From Phoronis ovalis (taxonomy: Eukaryota > Phoronida > Phoronidae), in NCBI GenBank assembly GCA_028565635.1, contig JAOXYB010043082.1, positions 1 to 12,694 on the forward strand: a stretch of 12,694 bases of DNA. Reading direction: 5' to 3'. The stretch's first letter is position 1. Every line of letters starts with the position of its first letter. The notes beneath the pieces were generated by a model. That model saw only the letters and a list, made by a program, of their open reading frames with translations. It ran no database searches and had not been told where the DNA came from. A program made the translations under genes and the position numbers. Positions 1 through 9,100 of the stretch are shown piece after piece.

Positions 1-168
1 TGAAAGGTGCATGCGTTATTGAAGTCACCGCTAAAGGCCAGCTTTAGAGAATCCAACAAATGCCCGTTTCTTATTGCAACGGAAACATCAAGTACCAGTT
101 ATAAAGTCCACGTGCTGTCGCTTCTATTTCTAGCATAAAAGCCAGCCGCATAAAATATTGTTAGTTTG
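1..168. other. Unassigned, less AT-rich edge segment
   Basis: The first ~130 bases have a more balanced base composition and a 45-codon open stretch on the plus strand (4-138) with no start or recognisable motif. It could be part of a repeat element or a neighbouring gene cut by the window edge. I cannot assign it. Confidence 0.3.
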
Positions 169-300
169 TAGGGGGGGGAGGTAAATTTTTGTTGACATAA
201 TTTTATTAGGGGGGTCACTGAAAGTTTGACAGTTGTTGACAAGGGGGGGGGGTAAAAAATTGCCTAAAAATTGTTGACATAATTAATGGACGTCCCCTTA
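169..300. repeat. Poly-G / TTGTTGACA degenerate tandem repeat
   Basis: Runs of 8, 6 and 10 guanines begin at 171, 209 and 243. Each is followed by an AT-rich spacer with TTGTTGACA at 189-197, 233-241 and 271-279; the first and third continue TAATT. This amounts to a degenerate repeat of roughly 35-44 bases. The G runs could form a G-quadruplex if a fourth run or mixed strands took part. It may be the tail or internal repeat of a transposon. Confidence 0.6.
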
Positions 301-432
301 TTATGGACGGTAACGTAATTTGTTAATCTATTGTTCAAGTTAAGCCCAATTGAAATGATAATTAAACAATATTTAAAGTCCAAAAACAAAATTGTAAATT
401 TTAAAGAATGGATCATATTGTAAATTTTACAA

Positions 433-465
433 TCGAGAGTTGACATTTTTTTCATCGAGAGTTGA
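433..465. repeat. Short direct repeat TCGAGAGTTGA
   Basis: TCGAGAGTTGA occurs at 433-443 and 455-465, 22 bases apart. ATTGTAAATTTTA also occurs twice just upstream (near 391 and 417). These are probably remnants of a repetitive element contiguous with the poly-G patch. Confidence 0.6.
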
Positions 466-575
466 ACCGTATTTCCGGAATTGTGCAAATGCGTACTTTT
501 AAAATTTGAACCTTACTATGTACAGATTTACGAATAACGTATTTTTATATGAATTTAAATCCCCAGGGAGGACAT

Positions 576-890
576 TCAAATAAAATGTGGATAATCATGC
601 TCGTTAATAAAAACGCGTGAAAAGCTAAGCTAGCTAGGGTGTTTATTTGAAGTTCATGGCACGTTACGCGTTTAGGGTAGGAAAATCAGCAATTTTTGCT
701 TAGAGACCGTTTTGCACGTCCGGTCTTGCTTTAATAGGGTCCGAGTTTCGAAAAAATCAGTCTTGGATAGCTACCTTACCAATTTCGGCATAATTCTTGT
801 TTAAGGTCCATTTTTCCAACCTCCTCAACCTTTTCTTTAGGGTTTGCTTCTGAGGTCATTAACGAGCGTGATTACCCACATTTTATTTGA
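576..890. mobile_element. MITE-like element with 33-bp terminal inverted repeats
   Basis: The left end (576-608) starts TCAAATAAAATGTGG and ends GCTCGTTAAT. The right end (858-890) is its reverse complement with only two mismatches over 33 bases. The trinucleotide CAT flanks both ends (573-575 and 891-893), a candidate 3-bp target site duplication. The element is 315 bases, has no coding capacity, and is less AT-rich than its surroundings. It therefore looks like a miniature inverted-repeat transposable element (MITE) moved by a transposase encoded elsewhere. The superfamily is uncertain: a 3-bp duplication would suit Harbinger-like or CACTA-like elements, but CAT is not the usual TWA target of Harbinger. 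Confidence 0.85.
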
Positions 891-893
891 CAT

Positions 894-1623
894 TTACACT
901 ATAATTGGACAAAAAACTGGCACATGAAATATCATATTTGTAGTTAAATGCACATTACTATAAATATAGCTGATGTTTCATTGCTAATCATATATGGCAA
1001 CCTAATTATAACTAAATCCGATGCTATTAAATAATGCTAACGATATCAGTTTGCAGCTAGCTGTCTTTTAACAACATATAGTACAAAAATAAACCTACTC
1101 TACTGAAATTAAGAGTAACAACGCGGTAAATTATATAGTGTGTAATAAGAAGATCAAATGCGTATCTAAAAATATAATTATACTATCAATCATTACAATA
1201 ATAAAAAGCAAAGCATAACAATTAATTAACATAACACACATTTTTACTCAATATAAATAACATTTTGTGTTTAAGAAAACCTAGCTATATGTGTGAGGTA
1301 CTTGTTACTAAATGTTACTATGGAAACTCTAAACCATGATATGGTGTGTATGGCATATATTCCTGTTTTAGATTTGAAACCATTAGCCACAAACAGACTG
1401 ATCTTGATTCCTCCAGGGTAATCATAACTTCTTAAAAACAGATGATATTTACTAAAAAATATGGAAAACAAGAAGATTGTATGCATACGTCAAATTACGT
1501 TTGTTATATGCAATTATAAATATGTAGAGGGGATCGACATACATACAGCTCACCAAAGAGACACTGAGATATAAGGTGGGTACGCGTGCATGAAAAAGGT
1601 ACCTTTCTGAGGAGTAAGAGTAT
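894..1623. other. AT-rich intergenic stretch
   Basis: This is strongly AT-rich DNA between the two transposon copies. I see no reading frame with family features, no RNA gene and no clear repeat. Confidence 0.7.
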
Positions 1624-1790
1624 GAAAATCGGCAGTTTTGAGCAAAAAAAGTTATTTTTACTTGTCGACAATGATTTAGTCTTGGAAAGGCTACAACAGA
1701 GTGGTCTTGTTTAAAGGTACATTTCCGTGCTCGTGGACCACTTGTACAGAGTCTTTTTAACCATTCACGAGCGTTGGAATCGAGCGTTGG
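1624..1790. mobile_element. Decayed relative of the 576-890 element
   Basis: Four blocks match the element at 576-890 in the same order and orientation: GAAAATCGGCAGTTTT (1624) with GAAAATCAGCAATTTT (681); AGTCTTGGAAAGGCTAC (1678) with AGTCTTGGATAGCTAC (759); CTTGTTTAAAGGTACATTT (1706) with CTTGTTTAAGGTCCATTT (796); ATTCACGAGCGT (1763) with ATTAACGAGCGT (858). Spacing is shorter, so several deletions occurred. I cannot define its left inverted end. A 13-base word CGAGCGTTGGAAT is doubled in tandem at its right end (1768-1793). Confidence 0.6.
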
Positions 1791-2189
1791 AATCAACTTT
1801 ATACCAGAGTGTCCCCAGCGAGATCACCGATACTACACAATTCCAAAGTCATTGCATAACTGACTGAAAAGTGATTGTCCAGTCGTGTGCCTATATATAG
1901 TAAAGCTCTATTCATCACAAGCACTAGGATAGCAGTAATATGTATAGTTTGAAAACTATGAATCCATCCGTTAATGTTCCGTACCTTCTCAACTAACGTC
2001 TGGGCTTATCCATAGCCAATTTTTGTTTATTATCTCGAAAAGCAGAAGAACGATAATCCCTTTATTTCTATATAAAGTGTCACGAAAGTCTTGACACCAA
2101 TCAAATGTGCAGCTTACAATAATAGGTATAACAGCGGACTAAGCGATTAGGGGGTCGATCACACACATTGAGGACTGTAAGGAGGTTAT

Positions 2190-2330
2190 CGCGAGCAGCG
2201 AGCATTGGGGTCTGTTAAGTCCGATCAGCGAGCATTGTCTTTTGGCGGCCATTTTTAAAAATTTTATTTTGCTTTTTTGCTTATTTAACTTACTGCGAGA
2301 CATTTTCTTTTGGAGACCATTTTTTTTGCT
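2190..2330. repeat. Cluster of diverged direct repeats
   Basis: CAGCGAGCATTG occurs at 2196-2207 and 2226-2237. The second copy runs into CATTGTCTTTTGGCGGCC (2233 on), which is echoed with a few mismatches at 2301-2324 (CATTTTCTTTTGGAGACC). The patch is less AT-rich than its flanks. An open frame on the plus strand at 2242-2436 is hydrophobic only because of poly-T runs, so I do not call a gene. Confidence 0.6.
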
Positions 2331-2439
2331 TACTCTTTTTACCTTCAGCGTGCGCGGCAGTATTCCCGTTGCTAAGGATACTCAATTTCATCAATTCGTA
2401 TATATCCATTTAACATTGCACTTAGACTATAGTTAATAT

Positions 2440-5400
2440 AAAGTGAACAGAAGACTATTTTCTGACACACATATATATAGATTCTATACTAGTTTAAATT
2501 AATTAATTTTTCTATAAGGATATTGGAAAAAACACTGGTAACGGTATCGTAATTTTCTGAAGAATTAGAAGATATATTATCATTAACGTCAGAAAAAAAT
2601 CAATGTGTACTAATTAATGTATGCCATGAAATTAATTAGCTTCCTCCCTGGTTTCCTCACATTGTATTTATCACATATCATAAATTCTATATATAATGTG
2701 ATTAAGTACATTCGGTATCACTTGCATAACGGAAGGTCGAACACTCACTGCTCCTAATCAAGTCATGGACGTTTGAATGAAAAGTGTAGATTGTTTAATT
2801 TGAAAAGGAGAATAATTGTTTTAAAAGGAGCAACGTAATTAAACTTGCAATTTTAAGTTTTAACATTAAAGTGCATCATTCTGAGTACTAGTGTCCATAT
2901 GGTTAGAGGGAAGTTTCATGTATTTCCATGTAAAACAAAATTTTACAAATACTGGTTACCCAGATATTTCAGTTCTGTGATTCCTTGCTTTATGGACCAT
3001 TGCTAAAAAAAATTTTTTTTTCATATGACAGTATGCATAAACAATTTTGATAACAGCAGTATTATTCAATTGACCAACAATAATATATTTATTTACATAT
3101 CACCCCGGTCACGTTATTGGTGCTAATTCGCTATTTGACGTTGTTGTTTACATTATATAATTAATTAGTTTAAACATGCAGCTGTATAAAATATATACCA
3201 GTATTATGTATCATTGGAAAGAGCATACTTTCTACATTATGAAATGCTGAAATACAAAATATATATGTTACATTGGGTAGCTGATATTGACAAATAATTC
3301 AGTGTTGACAAATATCATAATTGCTTACAACCATATCTAGTCTACTCCACACAACGTTTCTAAAAAAAATTACCACACTTTTATACAATTTTGACAACAT
3401 TTTCAAAGTATGGTTTTGTTTAACGTACTTGATTCGCAATAAAACCTTACCAATTGCTTAGCAGTAATTCTAGACGAACCTGCTTAGTAATCTAACATAT
3501 TTTGTCGACACGTCTGTATTCACTTGGTACTTGATTTATATATATTTTAGCTCTTAAATTTTAATCTCTAAAGAATAATATAATGTGTTTTTGAAATATT
3601 ATTTTTATGTATAATTGATAATTAAAACTAACCAAATTAAAACATTGTTTGTCGTAACCTTATCAGCGACTCTAGAGTGAATTCAACTTATATCGCAGAT
3701 ATTATACATAGCAACCGATAGCAACTATTGCCGGAAACCATATAGCTGTGTCGATTCATTAGAAAATGTTACAATATGTACAGATACAAGGTGCTTGCAG
3801 TTCACTCGTAGTTTTATTCTGAGGGAATTTCTTATATCTGTGAATAACAAAATGAATTTTGAGGTCTAGTCATGATAAAAAAATGGTCATGACTGTTTGT
3901 ATAATTCTTGTCTGCAAGAGTAACGAAAAGATTTTTTTCACAAGTTGGAATATTTTTTTCATTTCTTGTGTATTGCATGCAACAGACCAATTTCAAAAAT
4001 TATTTTCAGTAAGACATGCTCTCACCCTAACAGCACAATACTACTTTGATTAATAAACCGCCACTCGACCTCTTATAAAACAATTCAGACTATGTGGCAG
4101 CTTATATAACATAGTACAACATCCAGAATTATTAGCATTATAGTATTCTGCTGTCTGTCTTATTTTTTATTTGAAATTTTGTGGCAACGATTCACTTTAA
4201 TTTAAAATTATAAAAAAGTCAGCAGTTAGTTACAAAGAAAAATCAATTTTACACTTGATTGGAGCGGCAAGCTTTTTGTCAGTTTGATACAGAACAAAAT
4301 GTAAAAGGTACGTTCCGCATAAACATCAGGCCTTGTCTTGTAACGGTGTTTGGCACCAACATTTATCGTGACCAGCACAGCATTATCTCTTATAGACGGT
4401 AAATATGGTAATAATGTATTTGGCGGCATACATCTTTTTTTCAGTCATACAAAATAGACAATAAGCAGTTGATATTAGCTTCTACCTGTTAGTAAATTAA
4501 CATTCCCCTGAGAAAATACTGGTGCTTATAATTAGTTTTAAAATTGGCATATATCATCGCGGTCTTTAAAGGAAAAGAATAATATTAAACGTTAACAATT
4601 TATATTAAAATATGAATTTTCATTATATATCTTCATTTTCTTAGCGGTGTAATTAGCATTCCCATTCCTCACCTCGCGAGAACAATAACAATTTTAATAA
4701 ATTACATCAAGTTTTAGGTCGAGTACTTTTGTATTTAATAATAGAAAAATCAATATTTGTCAAGAAATGAAGATTATATATGCCATCTTACTCTAGTACT
4801 TCTAAAACTCTTGGAGTACCCTAGTCTTACTGGCTTTAGCATAGCTTAAAATTCAGTCTAACTTTATGTGGATTTTTTCCAAGAATTACTTTTAAAAATA
4901 ATCCATGTAACTTATCAATACACACAAGTAATTGTGATAGGGATTAAGAGGCTATTGTTTCATGTATTCTAGATTAGAAAATAATCTTGCATCTTTCAGT
5001 TACTCGGAGATTGATCTAAAGTAGGATATTTTTTATAATCCTAAGAGATTTTTTATAAGGTTTAAAAGTTAGGTCTTTTGACAATACTAGTATACTTCAA
5101 ATTGCCCGATTGTGATACTCATGTGCTTGCAGGAAGACGCATGCAGAAATATTTTTTGCTTAATTCTCTGTTCGACTGCACTTTCAATTGATTCAGATCC
5201 ACATCATTCAGTTAATAATAAATCTTTTTCTGATTTTGTACCGACATTTCTTTATTCTGCAATTTTTTTATAATCAACATTCTATGTACTAAACTGGAAG
5301 GTGACAGATACGATAAACTCATAAATCAAAAATACACTTGTTTACTGTGGTACAAAGAACTTTTATAACAAAGGCGCATGCCAGATTACAAAGTAAATGG

Positions 5401-6030
5401 AATTTCACAACCATGCAGTAATACCAGAATAGTGTAAATACCTGCATTGCAGCCCCGCATTGCACTGGTTTAACAATGACCAAAAAAAAATCTCTGTATC
5501 AGCTGAATATCTGAGATACTCTGCTGAACTTTTAAAATCACAGTTACATTTTTAAAATATAATAGCTAACAGACATAAAAAATAAATAATTTCAGATCTC
5601 AGTGTATAAATATATTCAAACAGATCTTTGAGATATTTCAACCTGATTCTTTATTCATTTGTTTGAAGAATTGTATATGTATTAAATCAAATGTTCTTGA
5701 GATTCTTAGTTTTTACAAGAATGCTGAATTCTAAAACAAATTCACAATATAAATTTACAAAAATAAGACTTGATTTAACACCAGAAAACCAGCTATGTTG
5801 ACAATACTTTGTGAGACCTTGTGACATTTTTTGGAATGCAACTTTAAAATAATTGTAAGTGATATTTAGTACATTGGTTTTAGAAAAAAGTTTTCACTTA
5901 CTGAAAAACAATTCTTGGAATGTGTAATCCAACGAAACCTAGCTAGAACAACTTTCTCTCAAGCTACAAAGAATGTTCGTTAGAAACTGGGCGTATCCTC
6001 ATCGATATCTGATCATCATCTACACAACAG
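2440..6030. other. Long AT-rich stretch without a recognisable gene
   Basis: About 3.6 kb of AT-rich sequence lies downstream of the transporter gene. Open frames are short, start at chance ATGs and encode poly-Phe/Ile/Asn text without motifs. I found no splice-supported exon series on either strand by eye. Distal 3' UTR or unidentified old repeats may be hidden here. Confidence 0.65.
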
Positions 6031-6040
6031 AGCCTTCCAT

Positions 6041-6046
6041 TTTAAT
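6041..6046 (-). terminator. Possible polyadenylation signal ATTAAA
   Basis: ATTAAA lies on the minus strand about 120 bases after the proposed stop codon, a reasonable distance for a short 3' UTR. It is the common variant of AATAAA. In DNA this AT-rich such hexamers arise by chance (an AATAAA also lies at 5650-5655), so the call is tentative. Confidence 0.3.
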
Positions 6047-6167
6047 AATATGTGGCTTGTTACTGCACATACTTAAATGTACTAGAAGCATTAAGAATGT
6101 TACTACTGCACGACCTGGTTTACAAAGTCTTCATAATAATCTTGTTTAACTGCATTTTTTATCACCA

Positions 6168-6182
6168 CTATTGAGCCGTGTC
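6168..6182 (-). CDS. SVOP: Probable terminal coding exon of the SVOP-like gene (DTAQ and stop)
   Basis: A good acceptor on the minus strand (TTCCTGTTGTTTTTGTAG, ending at 6183) is followed by GAC ACG GCT CAA TAG. Joined in phase 0 to exon K this gives [12 protein letters not shown]-stop, a C-terminus of the short kind seen in SVOP-like proteins. The intron would be 771 bases and contain the 64-bp array. A second frame here (entering after two bases) is open for 25 codons to a stop at 6103-6105 but does not fit the phase of exon K. Only transcript data can decide. Confidence 0.55.
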   Translation of the reverse strand, partial: DTAQ

Positions 6183-9100
6183 CTACAAAAACAACAGGAA
6201 ATTCATTTTTTACCTCATCAAACAAAATACTTTATTGTCAGATGTGAATGTTCATTTGATGTTATATCTATTAAGTAAATCATACGCCCAATGGAAAGTT
6301 AGAATGAATGATGAAGGTCTTGTAATAGGGCTGAAGCACTCATTGTGCTAAAGTATCTTTCAGTTTGTCTTAAATTTATATTTAAAATACTACGAATGAA
6401 ACCTATCTATTATTATATAATTTACTTGGCACTTATCTAGCAATGTACATTGACATTTTTTTCCTGTTGCATATAAATCCACTAATATCTGTACTATGTT
6501 AACAGGGGTACAACTAGGTAAGCACTCATTATCAAATGATCTTTCAGGACTCATGGGCTTTATTACAAGTTATAACCCTCAGATTACAAAAGTACTTTAA
6601 AAGGCTTTGTTAAGAATATTATTTCTTTGCATGTCCACATATAATACTTAGTGAATTCTATAAAGCATTTCCATTGCCTTATTTGGTGTTTATACCAAGG
6701 ATGACCTCTCTTCATAGCAGAAGTTGAATGTCTAATATTGTTTCCGACAGATACAAGCAAACCTGCACTACACACAAAAAACATTGAATACACACCTGCA
6801 TTGTACACAAGCATTGAATACAAACCTGCAATGTGCACCCTTTAGTTATCTAATATTGTCTCTGACAAATACAAGCATTGAATACAAACCTGCAATGTGC
6901 ACCCTTTAGTTATCTAATATTGTCTCTGACAAATACAAGCATCGAATACAAACCTGCATTGTACGCCCTTTAGTTTCTATTGGTAAAAACATTGAAGCTA
7001 CAGCTGCAAAAAGACACACTGTTCCATATACACCTATCGTACCATAAATTGACTTTTCTAGAAGCACCTATAATACAAAAGTGTAATTATATACACATGC
7101 ATTGTATGGCACAACTTAATGGAACTGTAAACTTAATCTATCTGATACATGCGTATATGTGATCAGTTAGGTTGTGCTTTGGGTAAAAACTCACTTTTTG
7201 ATAATATAAGTCCAACACACTGCTGCAGATACACACATGAAACTTCCACAATAAGTTACTTCAGAGACAGGTCTCAGATTGTAATTTATCTGTTTCATTT
7301 AAATGTAATGACCCTTCAATTGAAAATGAAAATGCCACAATTTGCATTTGGTCTGGCATCCATATCTTCAGAAGCAAGTAATTTAATGACCAAGCACAAT
7401 TTCGAAAATCTATAATACAGCATTTTCATTATGTTAATACCTTTCCCAAAATGTACTTTTACATTAAACCCCAAGCTTTAACTCAATTTACAGGTTAGGT
7501 GTAAACAAGTTGTATCAAATGGTACTAGCCACCTAATATTATTACATGTAGAGACGATTAGACACAATTAAACAATTATATCACAGGTACATGTCTTCTT
7601 AATAAGCACTGATCATTCAAATACAGTATTATCAAATATTTCTGATTTCAGATTATAACATTGAGACCTACCACTACAAGAGTACTAACAGCACATGGTT
7701 GATGTTTAGAGTGGACAGTGACACATGTGCAAAAATGTTAATGAAAAGGAAGTTACTGACACAAAACTGTAATTGGAAGTTAGATTAGAGTTTCTTACCT
7801 GAGCAACAAATGGGGTAATAATTGCACCAACCCTAGCCGCACCACTGCACATGCCAAGTCCCAGAGCTCTCGTTGCTGTAGGATAAACCTGCAAAATGTA
7901 AATTCAGAATGGAGGTCACATGCATGCTCATAGAACACTTTGCTTTGCTCATCTTACTAAAAAATGAAGTACAGGGTCAGCATACACATGTACATATACT
8001 ACCACACAGTAAGCTTGCCTTGAAAATACATACCAGATATAAATATAGCAGATAATCCAGTTGAAAATTTGCAAAGTCAGGATTATATCAATCTATTAGG
8101 AAAATAAAACTACTATTTATTTCCTCTTACCTCTGGTGTATATACATATGCCGCTTGAAAAGCACCAGAAATAAATGCACGAGCAACAAAGATAAATGTA
8201 GTAACAACAGCTCTACAAATACAAAAAATAAAGTTAGTATGTTGAGTCACAAGCACACACCACATACAAAAGCAGGTTTACGAATTTCATACTTGGAAAT
8301 CTTCACTAAACTCTACAGTTGCGCTGGATGGTACGGATTTGTATTAACCTTTGCACAAGGGCTGATCGTAATCAAATTTTGAAATTAAATGTGAAAAAAA
8401 GACTGGTACATTGCTGTTCATGTATAAAATAGCAAGCTTTGAAAGATAAATCAAAAGATTCTTTCATTCACATTGTCCCTTTAATACATCTTACAGAGGT
8501 AATGAACCGTTGTATGCATGAGGTATGGCAAAAATGATCAACCCATCTCACTGCAGTTAAGATTGAACCACAGAGAGTTGTGAGATTGATCATTGTACAT
8601 CAGTACAACTTTAAAAGTACTCACTTCGTTGCACATGTCGACACTAATGCTACAAATACAGTAAATATAAAAAACTCCAAAGCCATAGTTTTCTTCCTTC
8701 CCATACGCTCTATTATCAAAATTGTTATAAGCAGACCTGTAATAATAAAAAGCAGTTCATCAAGAAATTTCAACATTTTCAAACAAGTTTTAAAAAAAAG
8801 AAAAGTGAAAACGCCAAAACATTTTTTTAGTCTCGCCTAACAGCTTTAGATTACAATACCTGGAAACTCAGCTAAAGTTGTCCATAGTAATAAACCATAG
8901 TCACTTGTTGATAATTCTTTACATTCAAGGCTACAGGCTGGCTCAGCTGTATCAGCTTGACTAGGACATCCATTATCACCACTAGCTTGTAACAACTCTG
9001 TTGTCATAAGTACGATGCCATAATAAGCGAAAGCACTAGCAAACCTAAAATCAGATGATTAATCATTTTTATTGTTTATGTTAGAAGGTGTATTGTAAAA

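Noticed and set aside
264-488. 74-codon minus-strand open frame
   Set aside because: It lies in repetitive AT-rich DNA; its composition (Asn, Ile, Leu) is what random AT-rich sequence gives.
1271-1796. Overlapping minus-strand open frames of 71 and 114 codons
   Set aside because: The longer one overlaps the decayed transposon copy and has low-complexity Tyr/Phe text. No motif, splice support or homology was recognised.
6584-6838. 84-codon minus-strand open frame as a separate small gene
   Set aside because: It reads through the decayed 64-bp repeat copies, which explains its repeated AGLYSM/AGVYSM text. It has no family resemblance and lies inside the probable last intron.
7706-7894. 62-codon minus-strand open frame as a complete small protein
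   Set aside because: It is exon J (7799-7888) with read-through into the flanking introns.
8155-8840. Plus-strand open frames opposite exons H and I
   Set aside because: They are antisense to or between transporter exons and have no protein features. The minus strand explains the conserved sequence.
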